A stretch of DNA of 64,000 bases, from contig JAJEKV010000032.1 of NCBI GenBank assembly GCA_021234155.1, positions 12,220,099-12,284,098 on the forward strand. The letters are read 5' to 3'. The first letter of the stretch is position 1. The number at the start of each line of letters is the position of its first letter. Below the pieces are notes generated by a model, which was given only the letters and a program-made list of their open reading frames with translations, made no database searches and was not told the DNA's origin. This DNA is from Isoetes taiwanensis. Its lineage: Eukaryota > Streptophyta > Lycopodiopsida > Isoetales > Isoetaceae. This document shows, piece by piece, positions 1 to 9,720 of this stretch. The translations under genes and the position numbers were made by a program.

Positions 1-1315
1 GCAGCGAGCTTGGCAAAATCCTTGACAAACTTACGGTAATACCCAGCCAAGCCTAGAAAACTGCGATTGGTTGGAATGGGCCATTCTTTGACTGCTTCAA
101 TCTTAGCTGGGTCGGTGGCTATTCCTTCGGCAGATAAAATATGACCCAGATAATCTACCTTGGTGGTGGCAAAATGACATTAGAGAACTTGGCATACAAT
201 TGGTGTTGCCGCAGTTTCTGCAATGCCAAGGGAAGATGCCGTTCATGGTCCTCCAATGTCTTACTGTATATGAGGATCTCATCAAAGAATATTATGACAA
301 AGTCATCAAGGTATTCGCGGAAGACATCATTCATGAGCTGCATAAAGGTTGCCGGAGCATTGGTGAGGCCAAATGGTATGACTGTAAACTCGTAATGCCC
401 ATAACGAGTTCGGAAAGCGGACTTATGGATGCCATCCTCTTTAATTCTTATCTGGTGATATCCTGAGCGAAGATCAATCTTCGTAAAATATTTAGCCCCT
501 TGCAATTGATCCATAAGATCATCGACCCGCGATAAAGCATATCGATTCTTAATAGTATGCTTATTGAGTTGCCGGTAATCAATGCACATCCTCATGGTGC
601 CATCTTTCTTTTTGACAAAGAGTATCGGGGCTCCAAAGGGGGAAACACTCGGCCTGATGAAGCCTAATTTGAGGAGTTCCTGTAACTGCTTTTTAAGCTC
701 GGTCAACTCAAGAAGACTCATCCGATATGGGGCCTTACTGGTAGGCTTGGTACCTGGTTCCAATGTAATTTCACACTCCACCCCTCTGAAAGGTGGTAGC
801 CGATGAATTTCGTCGGGAAAAAGGTCATGGTATTCTCGAAGAACCACCCCTATCGCTGGAGGTAAGGTATCAAGGACCTCATCCTGTTTGGACTGAGCTT
901 CCACTGAAGCAAGTCGAATCATGCCCGTGATCTGTGATTTCCTGAGAGCTTTATGCAATTGGCGTAATGAAATACACTGCATAATAGGAGTAACTGGCTT
1001 ACCTGCTATAGTAACTCGGGCTCCATTAGCTGCATTGAAGGTGACTTCCCGTTTCTCACAGTCAATGTTGGCCTTGGCAGCACCCAAGAATTCCATTCCC
1101 ACTATGAGATCATAGCGTCCAATATCCATTATCTCGGCCCCTAGAGCAACGGATGCTCCTGGCAGCTGAATATTCAAATTGATACGATGACCACGAGTGT
1201 GGCGTATGGCACCACTTGCCAGGGTAACTGGACGCGGCTTAGACTTCAAATGGATAATCTGTAAGGCTTCTGCCATTCTAGGAGATGCAAAGTTATGAGT
1301 ACTACCCGTGTCCAT
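1..1315 (-). pseudogene. pol: pol fragment: aspartic protease and reverse transcriptase
   Basis: The frame opens at 1315 with MDTGSTHNF, the aspartic protease active site. RT follows with [33 protein letters not shown] and [11 protein letters not shown]. The catalytic box reads [14 protein letters not shown], so the second catalytic aspartate is glutamate (codon at 278-280); Ty3 RTs have two adjacent Asp here. The frame stops at 155, but RT homology continues in another frame to the left edge ([30 protein letters not shown]), which indicates a 1-base loss near 180. RNase H and integrase lie off-window. The start overlaps the gag frame by 14 bases in a different phase, which may be a natural frameshift or an indel. 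Element polyprotein, cleaved for reverse transcription; this copy is inactive. Confidence 0.95.
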
Positions 1316-2482
1316 AAGAAGGTTTACAATCTACTTGGCCAACTGTAGAAATGACAGAGGGCTGGTGGTTGGCTTGACCCGTTTCAATGGCAGCATAGAT
1401 GTGAGACTCACCTGTTATATAGTCAGGCGCGTCATCCTCAGCCGCGTTATCCGGGTCTTCCCAATCCATATCTGCAAGGGCAGCCTGCACCGTCTGAGTG
1501 ATGTAGAGGCATTCTTGCATACGATGTCCTGGATGAAAGCACCTATAACAGGCCTTTTTCCTACGTAACTGTTCTCGCTGCTCCCTAGGAATAGCTTGGA
1601 GGATATCCTTGAAGGCTCCTGTAGGACCCGTGGGCTTCTCCGGCATGTTAAAGGAAACCTTCTTATCAGACTTCTGATATCCGGTAGAGGCGGGAGGCCC
1701 TGGACTAGGCGAGCGCCCTCTGTAAGGTGTATACCCCTTGTTCTGAGTGAACGAAGAGGATCGTGGTGGCTGGTACCTCGGGGTGTCTTCTTCTAGGCTA
1801 ATTGCTTTAGCCTCTGCTTCTGCAATAGTCTTAGGGTCGATAGCTCGAACCATCTTCCTTATGGTAAGGGATAAGCCCTCTATATAGCCATCAACGGCCC
1901 GACGCTCATTAATCCCGACGCAAACGCATGAACTCATCTGTGTAAGCCTGGACAGTCATGTTTTTCTGTTCCAGACGATAGAAAGTTTGGATCTGCTAGC
2001 AACGATGGGCCTTTGGTACATAATGGGATTTGAATGCTTTGGCAAAAATTTTGTAAAGGCACCTTCCCCTTGTGAGCCCATGAGAGCGGGCATATATATC
2101 CTGGCCTAAGGCGATCAAGGCGAGGTCCCGACGTACCAACACGTAAGTGAAGACGTGGTATGGCAACTTCTTGTGTCCTGCCAGGGTGGACAGAGCATGG
2201 AGTCTCCACCACAATGCCTCTGCTTCTAGGGCCAGGTCACGGGCCACAAAAAGAACTTGCCCATGCTTAAAAGCTGACAGGAAAAAGCGGGTAAGATGGT
2301 TTACCGATGCTTTTTCCTGGGGGGTAACCGAAGTGGCTATCCATAGAAACCTCCTCTTCCTTACGCTCTTCCTCTTCCTCCCGAACATGGCCCAGGTTAT
2401 GGTACAAGTCTTCCCCTTCTTCATCTGAATGTGAGGGAATCTCTACGATGTTGATATTTGGGACTTGAGGTCCCATAGCCAT
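1302..2482 (-). pseudogene. gag: gag (capsid and nucleocapsid) of element A, frameshifted
   Basis: The downstream half (1937-1302) contains ERRAVDGYIEGLS, typical of the end of the capsid domain, then a basic, proline-rich linker and one zinc knuckle CYRCFHPGHRMQEC (C-x2-C-x4-H-x4-C). Upstream, capsid-like sequence appears in shifted frames: ALWWRLHALSTLAG and YHVFTYVLVRRDL at 2424-1996, and an acidic run EEEEERKEEE around 2380. At least two frameshifts separate the pieces. Gag packages the element RNA in virus-like particles in the cytoplasm. Identity of the knuckle half is secure; the N-terminal limit is not. Confidence 0.85.
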
Positions 2483-3300
2483 GAAAGCTTCTGGAGGAGG
2501 TTGGGATGGAGGATCTTGAAGTACAAGATCCCTAAGCCTGAGAAGTGTCTCACTGGCTCAATGGTCTGCTGGCGGAAATGAAGCAGCTGCTGTACCTCAG
2601 GAGGGAGATCCACATGCGAGAAATCAATAAAATCATCCATGCATTATTCGGCCAGCTCATAGAGAACTTGTGATTTCTCCCACCTACTAAGCCCGGGCAC
2701 TACATGGTATGTCCATATAATATCATCCAGGAGGAGAAACTCCTGACCCTGGTGATATATGATGGGAAGAACATCCAATCCCGTTAAACGTCCTCCCCGC
2801 TCTCGTCGTGGCGGCATTAAAACGGCTAGCTGCTTCCAGCGGACGAAATCGTCCATTCCGATATGCTCATCCTCTTCCTCATGTGAGGACTCAGGAACCT
2901 TGCCCTTCTCAACTGGCAAGGTCTCATCTTCTACATACTGGTCCATGAGGATGGCCAGGGCAAAAAATACCTCGAGGAGCTCTTGTCCCTCGTGGGTTAC
3001 AACAGGTGGATGCCGGGCTCACCGGAGCTTGCCCCTGAGCACCTCGTAGCCGCTCTTACCCCCTCCAAGCATCTCCTTTACCACAGCTCGCTCAATCTAC
3101 AGCTGTGGGGGTTCTCCCAGAGGAATGCAAAGAGGAAGCATCTCCTCGGTATAGAACTGCAGGAACCCGGTATAGTCAGGGTGATGCTGCATGTTGGAGA
3201 TAAGATCGATGCGCTGGAGTAGGAGAGGCTATAGGAGATCAAAGGGGACTTGAGGATCCCAATGTTCTCCATCTAGATACCATTCAAGCATGCGTGGTGG
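2443..3300 (-). pseudogene. Unrecognised reading frame upstream of gag in element A
   Basis: One minus-strand frame runs through this stretch, interrupted by about four stops, for example TAA at 2644-2646. The longest open part (2946-2644) is acidic at first (SSHEEEDEHIGMDDFVRW), then GGRLTGLDVLPIIYHQ and LLLDDIIWTYHVVPGL; the following part begins MDDFIDFSHVDLPPEVQQLL. I recognise no domain. It lies between the H3-like frame and gag, so it may be an extra ORF of the element or an extended gag N-terminus. Most stops look like C-to-T changes of CAG, CAA or CGA codons, suggesting one longer ancestral protein. Confidence 0.5.
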
Positions 3301-3549
3301 CAGCCATTGGTGCTGAAAGGAACAAGGAAGGAGGATAAACAAAAACTAGGGAGTGAAAATGAAACCCTAAAACTTTTGAAGTACCTTTATAAGCTTTATG
3401 CTGACGTCAGCATTGTTATTATTATTATATTTTTTTTTAAAGGGATAATAAAATTTGGTTCTTTTAATTTGTAAGAGGGACACATTAGACAAAACTGGAA
3501 TTTCTATTAATATTACCAGAAGTGTTATAATGAAAATGCCCGAAAGCAG
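3301..3549. other. AT-rich spacer between H3-like frame and the next element A frame
   Basis: No coding signal on either strand. It contains a TTATTATTATTATA run and a T-tract at 3411-3437 (A-tract on the minus strand). Because it follows the stop of the minus-strand H3-like frame, the A-rich tract could be a 3' UTR or poly(A) remnant of a captured cDNA. That is inference; no clear polyadenylation signal plus tail is visible. Confidence 0.4.
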
Positions 3550-3912
3550 CTACAATTGATCTCCCCGGATTCTCCGGGCAAGGGCTAAATCCTTGATCAC
3601 GATGGTGACTCTCTTTGTGTCACTAAAGAGAGCTATTAGGTAGGCTTCAGCAGCCTCCTGAAGTGCCAAAATTGCAAAAGTCTGGAAGCGTAGGTCAGTC
3701 TTGAATTCCTGTGCTATCTCTCGAACCAACCTCTGGAAAGGCAGCTTCCTTATTAGCAGCTCCGTGGTCTTCTGGTACTTACGGATCTCCCGTAAGGCCA
3801 CGGTGCCCGGTCTGAAGCGATGAGGCTTCCTCGAGGTAGCAGGCTTTGGAGTCGGCCCTTTCTTCGGTGGTACCATCTTTGCCTGCAGTGACGGGATGGG
3901 GCCGTGAAGCAT
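3550..3912 (-). CDS. Histone H3-like protein encoded inside element A
   Basis: A 120-codon open frame. Residues 29-120 align with the H3 histone fold: [62 protein letters not shown]. In H3 numbering (residue+8) it keeps Lys37, Lys56, Lys64 and Lys79. Position 41 is Phe, 87 is Phe and 90 is Leu, a mix of plant H3.1-like and H3.3-like states. Residues 108-114 (loop L2 and the end of alpha-2, including Cys110 and His113) are missing in frame, and Glu105 is Ser. The N-tail is short and unrelated (Pro/Lys-rich), lacking recognisable Lys4, Lys9 and Lys27 contexts. Met1 or Met13 could start it; an upstream basic coiled-coil frame may have been fused to it. It lies between the 5' LTR and gag. Host H3 forms nucleosomes; function here is unknown. 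The alternative is a processed H3 pseudogene trapped in the element. Confidence 0.88.
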   Translation of the reverse strand: MLHGPIPSLQAKMVPPKKGPTPKPATSRKPHRFRPGTVALREIRKYQKTTELLIRKLPFQRLVREIAQEFKTDLRFQTFAILALQEAAEAYLIALFSDTKRVTIVIKDLALARRIRGDQL

Positions 3913-4195
3913 TCACCCGCTCTTGCCTCCGGCTGGAGCTTGTATTTTTTCCAATATTTCCGACAGCCTTTAATTTCTCCTTGTATTGGCTGTCGGACTT
4001 GTGTGCAGTGGATTTCCTACGTCGCTTGATGGGCAGCTGCTGTTGTGGCTCCTGTTGGGCCTTTTCTTGTTGCTCCTTTTGCTGTTGCTCCTATTGAGCC
4101 TTCTCTGCCTGTTCCCGAGCCTCACGGGCTCGTGTCATGTCGGCTTCCACCTGAGCAAACTGCCGGGCCGCGCGGGCCGGAGGTTCATATCAATC
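3780..4195 (-). pseudogene. Q/E-rich coiled-coil and basic region just upstream of the H3-like frame
   Basis: A frame different from the H3-like one reads FAQVEADMTRAREAREQAEK, an in-frame TAG, EQQQKEQQEKAQQEPQQQ, then LPIKRRRKSTAHKSDSQYK and [13 protein letters not shown]. The first part has coiled-coil composition and KRRRK is a possible nuclear localisation signal. It enters the H3-like frame with a one-base phase change near 3870, so an ancestral protein of coiled coil, basic segment and H3 fold is possible. Its left end overlaps the H3-like frame in another phase. No known family recognised. Confidence 0.5.
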
Positions 4196-4205
4196 TGGAC
4201 AGTTG

Positions 4206-4724
4206 TCAGGTAGTCCAGACTAATATCTGGGATCTCCAGGTGAAGGTCTGAGAACCCTCATGCCATTGGTATGGGGGAATCTCGAAAGGCTTGCCATTGA
4301 TAATGGCCCTCCCATCCCCCAGGTACCTAAACTCCCGACCCCGGGCCGTCGTGTCAGCCCGCTCTACCTCCCGAAGGTCATCTTCTCGGGCCAGCATTCG
4401 AATACGGGCTGCTTCATTTCGAATGCCCTTCTCTTGCGAATGTTCCTCGCACTCAGGGGGGTAAAACTTAATCAACATCATCACCTAGTCGGATTGCTCG
4501 ACCATGGTATATGGCAGCTGTTGGAGATTAAGCTTAATCAAGAACTGCTCAGAGAAATGGAATATAGGGTAAGGTATGCTAATATCATTGCTAAAACGCT
4601 GCACCAACTCATTAAGAAGGATGTCGACCATGTCACTGTCAGTGGCCATGTGCTGCCCGATCAGTGCATAGATTCGGGATATGGTGAGGCTGGAAGGGTC
4701 CAAAGTGCTCTTGATGTTGGCCAT
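4206..4724 (-). pseudogene. Unrecognised first ORF of element A, one in-frame stop
   Basis: This is the first long frame downstream of the 5' LTR and primer site. A start at 4724-4722 (MANIKSTLDP) sits in a good plant context (A at -3, G at +4). The frame is interrupted only by TAG at 4485-4487, then continues in phase as VMMLIKFYPPECEE to 4206. Segments include ISRIYALIGQHMATDSDMVD, a hydrophobic LLNELVQRF and a charged Arg/Glu-rich part (IRMLAREDDLREVERADTT). Continuation toward the coiled-coil region needs at least two phase changes (EIPDISLDYLTTVQID at about 4230-4190). No domain is recognised. Confidence 0.5.
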
Positions 4725-5390
4725 GGTTGAGGCGCTGGCGGTTATGGAGACAAAAGGTGAGGCGCTAGGGCTGGAAGAAGGCGCTGGTGCGTGGAGGTGG
4801 CGCAGGCACAAACAAGGCAAAGGAACGATCTCAAGTCCGGTGGCTATGGCGGACGGCGGAGCAGGCCGGCAGAGGCGCACGAGACAAGAAAAAAAAGAAA
4901 CGGCCGTTTAACTTTTTCTTTTTCTTTTTTTTGAAATTTTTCTGTTTTAAAACTTTTTTTTTTTTTAAATATACGGCGGAAAATATGCATTTTTATATGG
5001 AGCGACGCTGGTCTCATTATACGCATTTATCTCCCGATTCTAAAGCGATCAAACGTGAGCGGCGCCGCTGTTGGGTTTGGCACCTTGCTCAACCTTTTCC
5101 CATCGGGTGATGACCCCCCTAGGGTATTTGGACCGTGCAGACGCGCTGGAACAAAAATCTCGTCGATCCGAGCTATGTGGAGAAAGCTATGGCGATTACA
5201 AAACTCGCACCTGCTGACCTTAACTCTCCTACTATGGAACACGTCCCTCTCCAACTAGGTCATCCTCTCCTTAACTAGGCTAACCAAGATGCTACTTACA
5301 AAGTTGGGACGTTGTATCCTAGGGAAATCTACCGTCAACTAACGAGTTAGACTATGGCCAGTGAAACAATTTTGGTCCACTAAAATCATC
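4725..5390 (-). other. Leader of element A between primer site and first ORF
   Basis: Untranslated leader on the minus strand. It contains a T-rich tract at 4913-4970 (A-rich on the transcript) and no convincing conserved coding sequence. The minus-strand frame is open above 4724 but starts in low-complexity Pro/Ser/Ala codons, so I prefer the ATG at 4724. Confidence 0.45.
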
Positions 5391-5402
5391 GCTCTGATAC
5401 CA
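5391..5402 (-). promoter_or_regulatory. Primer-binding site for initiator-Met tRNA (element A)
   Basis: The minus strand reads TGGTATCAGAGC, complementary to the 3' end of plant initiator-Met tRNA. It lies one base from the LTR, whose internal edge on the plus strand is TGTGACGCTCCC at 5404. This fixes the orientation of element A and the inner edge of its 5' LTR. Confidence 0.93.
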
Positions 5403-5403
5403 C

Positions 5404-7440
5404 TGTGACGCTCCCAGAATCCATACGATGCTCCCATCGTATAGATACTTCCCCTTCCATGGCGACTACATCACCATGGCAAGGCCCTCCGGCATACTCG
5501 GACTACTTGGGATGGCCAAGTGTCCGGGTGAGGAACACGGAGGTGTCATTCGTCCCACGTCCTCTATGGGAAAATCCTATACAGCGGAAGCATACATATA
5601 TGTTAGCATACAATCAAAATGCAAAATAATATACCACCACGAAGGTGGCCCATCCATCATCATCATGGGGAAAACAATACATCCATAACATCCTAAGATA
5701 ACACAATAACAGGGCACTACCCCGGGCTCAGACTCTAATGGGTCAACTGACGACCAGGGTCTCAAGATATCAAGAGACGGAAGTATAACATGGCGTTGGC
5801 TGTCATAAGACAATGGCTAGGGTAGTCCACTCCATCCGCCCCTCCTGTGCACACTTTGCAGATAGGCTGAGTCATGCTATGACGTGCTTGTAGCCCTCCG
5901 GAGACGCAAGCCCAAGGAATCACCCTTCGGGACTACTCCGGGTTACATCTCCCCGGTCCGATGAGGCAGGCCAGAGAAGTGTCCCCTCCCCGAGTATGAT
6001 GGATCCCTGGGTCTGCTAGAGAACACGTGCCCCCTCAGTGACCCCCGCATCTGTACCCGACTTACTCTCCTAAATCTAAAGGTCAGCTCACCAACCCGTT
6101 CGAGCCCAGGACGTCCATATAGGCATGGCCCTTCAGCCCAGAGAGTGTTAGACCCATATCCGGCCCACACACGGTGACTGGCTATAAGCCTAGCAAACTG
6201 TCCTGTAGCCACGCTAGGCAAGACCCCACCCCCGATTCACCATCATACACGTTATCTGGTGCTGAACCACATCATAGCATCCCCAGCCAGGTTGGCTCTT
6301 GTGGGTATTAAGGGATCTAACTAGAGACATCTCTAATCCTAGGAAGCTTTTAGGCCACTACCCGTCCCTTAATTCCCAATACACGGAAGAAGCAGAAAGA
6401 ACTAATGTAATTACCATCCATGTATTCAGAACAATTCATAAAGAGAATTTAACCATTCCATCTACCCAAAGAAGTGTCAGCAGAAAAGAAACCTATCTAC
6501 TGACTAACCAGTGTCCTGGCTAGAACCATGGTCACAGTAGGCATCCATCTCTCGAAACTGGTAAGTAATTGTTGGCAAAACAAGCTTAGGCTGCTGGCTA
6601 TTGCTCCTCCTCAATCCCAATTCGAATTTGGGAGAGAAAATGGGGTAGGACCCCTATTCCTAGGCCCAAAATGGTAAGTCCCTCCTGGCCAATCGATTTG
6701 GGCCAGGTGGCACCCCCTTATTGGTAATTAGACCATAATGACTTAATTAGGTTAATTAGGCCATTATAATTCATAATTATCCCCTTTGGCTTTATTAACA
6801 TAGCTAATAAAAACCATTGTGGGTACACTTGGACCATTAAGCCCATTGTGTCCCGGTGACGTGTCATGGTATGCATACGTATACGGTATAGATACCTGGA
6901 ACATCACACTTCTGGTAATGATTCGGGCTTCCAATCCAACTGAAAATCCATTTCTTGGCCTTCTCTGTTTTAGGGTTCTTCAGGAAAAAAAGAAATATCC
7001 CACAACCTCACTTCAAAAAATTCTTCCTGGGTATATAAGAACATGTAAAATGTTTATTATTCGTGTTGCCTCCACGTGGGTAATGGCCTGTTGCCACCCC
7101 ACATGCTGAGGGTACCATGTGGCGAGGGGTGGTTGGGTGGGAGGAGTGACTAGGCCAAGGGTTGGGTAGATAGGGATTTTTTTTTTTCAAATTTGGCACG
7201 GATCCCAAGAAATGAAAAATGGAGGTCATAACAAGGTCTTTTTTTTTAAATTCTTTTTTTCACATGGAATCTTTTTTGATGCTCTAGAAAATGGGAGAAG
7301 TTTTTTGCAACAAAAAAAGCATCTTGATTTTTGGCCAAAAAATGGGGCTAAGTTTCGTGAGGTGGCAAGTTTATGGAATGATGTGGCAAATGGGTGGTGA
7401 CATGGCATAATGAGGTGATGATGTGCCAAGCAAGATGGCA
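5404..7440 (-). repeat. 5' LTR of element A (outer edge uncertain)
   Basis: The inner edge at 5404 has the TG/CA terminus next to the primer site. The block CCACTCCATCCGCCCCTCCT (from 5828) is repeated, reverse complemented, near 25,012-25,050, and similar blocks occur in the LTRs at 48.5-49.6 and 55.4-56.5 kb. A TATATAAG at 7032-7039 reads best on the plus strand; its reverse TTATATA may serve the minus-strand element. The outer edge could be 7104 (CCACCCCACA) or near 7440. The matching 3' LTR is off-window, so neither can be tested here. Confidence 0.75.
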
Positions 7441-8540
7441 AAATAGCTTTTTTCTAGTCAAAACTTTTTGTGCATGAGTTATGAGGTGGATGACATGTGT
7501 ATGATGATGTGGATGTACTTGAGTGATGATGTGGGATCATATTTGACATTTTGAAGATGATGTGGATAATTTGGCATCAAATTTGGCACTTGTGCACATA
7601 CCATTAGAACTTTATATAATGACTTGAAAATTTGCTCTTCCACACTTGTTTGAAGAAAATGTGCACTTTCTCTCTCTGATTTGGTTTTTAGAGAGAGAAA
7701 ATAGTCTTAGACCATAGGAATAGCCAAATTTGGTGGAATTTTTTGCATTTTCTCAAGGTAGTGGATGCATGATGGATGTGTGATGGATGTGTGATGTGTT
7801 TTGACTAGAAAAAACTCTTTGCCAACTTTGGCTAAGGAATATGATGATGAAGCATGTAAACGTGAATTATGAAGCATGTAGGGTGTCTCAAGGATAGGAT
7901 TAAGGTAGTAGGAATATGAAAGAAGCCTTGGGAAATAGAATTCATGCCAAAATGACTTGGATCTAGCCACATATCAATGAATCTTGAGGGGTCTTCCAAA
8001 CTCTAATCTTGAGGGGTCTCACTCTAAGCTCAATTCTTCTTGCTTGAATCTCAACTTCCTTGCCATACTTATGTTGATTTTTGGGGGTTCTTGGCATCAC
8101 CTTGCAGCAGTAGTCCATGACTGCCGGATGCGACAAGGCTGCACAAATACTTATGACTCAACAAAAGAAGGTGGGAAGAGACTCCAAAAACAAGAACAAA
8201 GCAAAGAATGAACAAAAACAGAATCATATTGGTGCTCCAAAATGTGAGCAAAAGCCTAAACAAATGAGAAGAAATGCTCTCTTTAAATAGTAGATCAAAA
8301 TTCTAACCCTAACTGAAATCTCACTTACCACAGATCTAGGCTATATCTGGGCCATAGATCGAAATATCGAGATTGACATTTAACCTATCCTCCTCAACTT
8401 GCAAGGGCAATATAAGATATCAAATGTTGCAGTTGATGCAATATTAAGGTTCTTCCTTCCCTTCCCAACTCTTAATTCTCGAACATATGAAATTTTATTT
8501 TTTATCTTTGTTGGCTTAATCATCATATATTTGTGTGCAA
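7441..8540. other. Non-coding stretch with GATG-rich simple repeats
   Basis: No convincing ORF. GATGTGG/GATGATG-rich low-complexity sequence occurs at 7480-7580 and short tandem GTGATGGATGT units at 7758-7800. The final part (about 8400-8540) ends in a T-rich tract and GCAAG, fitting the 3' end of an intron ahead of the tnp2 exon at 8541. A further tnp2 exon upstream is not visible. Confidence 0.5.
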
Positions 8541-9720
8541 GATATTGCCTCCTGAAGACAGGGTTTCTTTTAGTCGTTCTGAAGCATGTAAGCTCATAAA
8601 GGCGCTTGGTTTTGAGTACGAGAATATCCATGCATGTCCAAATGACTGTACCTTATATTATAAGGACATCAAGGATATGGTTCATTGTCCTAAATGTAAT
8701 GAGTCGAGGTACCGTAAAGATGTCCAAGGCTCGATCATTCCATGCAAGGTATTGCGATATTTTCCTATAATTTCTAGACCTAAACACATGTTCAGGACAA
8801 AGGAGATTGCTGCCTTGACGAGTTGGCATGTGAATACCTGTAGTTTTAATGGAGTTATGCGCATTCCCCTTGATTCGGAGGCATGGAGATTTATAAATAA
8901 CAGATGGCCCGAATTTCAAAATGAACCAAGACATATTCACTTTGGTGTCGCGACAGATGGCTTCAATCCTTTTTCGCAACGGACAGCCTCGTCGTAAGCT
9001 ACAACATCCCTCCACATGAGTCCATCAAACGGGGTCATATCATCTTGAGCATGATAATTTCAGGTTTGTACAATTCATTTAGTCCTATTAGGAATACATT
9101 TTTTTTTATATGAAATGTAGTGGGAGTCTTTAATAATGTTGTCTTGATATTGTAGGCCCTTCACAACCTAAAATTTTGATGTATATCTATCACCCTTAAT
9201 TGACGACTTGAAACTCTATGGAGTGGTGTTCCCATGGTAGATATCTCTAAGAGAATATCTAGGGAGCAAAGATTTACACTGAAGTTTATATTAATGTGGA
9301 CAATGCATGACTATCCTGGTCTTAGCATATGTAACGGTATCTTCTTGTTCTTTTTATTTATTTTGAGGGCATTTTTTATATGAAAATTGCATCGATAATA
9401 CAAATTGTTTTTATATCTATAGGTCTACAAACTAAAGGTCAATATGTTCGCGTACGTTGTGGTGATCAAATCACATCAAGATACTCTAGTTCATTGAAGA
9501 AACATGTATATGAGGGACATGAAAGATTTTTACCAATGGATCATCCATTACGTAGGGGAGCCCTAGCAAAAATAAATACTCCAAAGTGCATGACCACAAG
9601 AGATTGGCTCGATCAATGGGAATGTGCAGAAGACAAGGCATGGAAAGAGGCTGAACATGCCAGCAATGTTTATGAAGGTCCTGATGACATCATTGTCACT
9701 CCTTCAAATGGCATGAAATG
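8541..9720 (+). pseudogene. tnp2: CACTA (En/Spm) transposase of the tnp2 type, copy 1
   Basis: Exon 1 (8541-9063) encodes LPPEDRVSFSRSEACKLI, HACPNDCTLYYKD and CPKCNESRYRKD (the zinc-binding start of tnp2), then SWHVNT, DSEAWRFI, WPEFQNEPRHIHFG and ATDGFNPF. A GT-AG intron lies at 9064-9155, exon 2 at 9156-9336 (PLIDDLKLYGVVFPW, LKFILMWTMHDYPG), a second intron at 9337-9422, and exon 3 from 9423 (TKGQYVRVRCG, HVYEGHERFLPMDHPLRR). The protein would cut and paste CACTA elements. There is a frameshift plus a shortened segment near 8985 and two frameshifts in exon 2, so the copy is dead. The rest of tnp2 is absent; after 9720 a T-run and an unrelated repeat begin. Confidence 0.9.

Larger units (their letters stand above)
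1..7440 (-). mobile_element. Ty3/gypsy LTR retrotransposon, element A (partial, chromovirus-like)
   Basis: Minus-strand order is 5' LTR, primer-binding site, extra open frames with a histone H3 core, gag with a CCHC knuckle, then protease and reverse transcriptase running off the left edge. RNase H, integrase and the 3' LTR are outside the window. The RT block ([28 protein letters not shown]) is of chromovirus type, so a C-terminal chromodomain would be expected beyond position 1; that is inference only. About 2.9 kb separates the primer site from the first gag-like frame, far more than a usual leader. Broken frames and a changed RT active site say this copy is defective. The right edge of the LTR is uncertain. 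Confidence 0.9.

Noticed and set aside
3550-3912. Centromeric H3 (CENH3)
   Set aside because: Core residues match conventional H3 rather than CENH3, and loop 1 is not lengthened (FKTDLRFQ is canonical); only the N-tail is divergent.
4844-5110. Lys/Phe-rich frames around 4.9-5.0 kb
   Set aside because: They arise from A/T homopolymer tracts in the element A leader.
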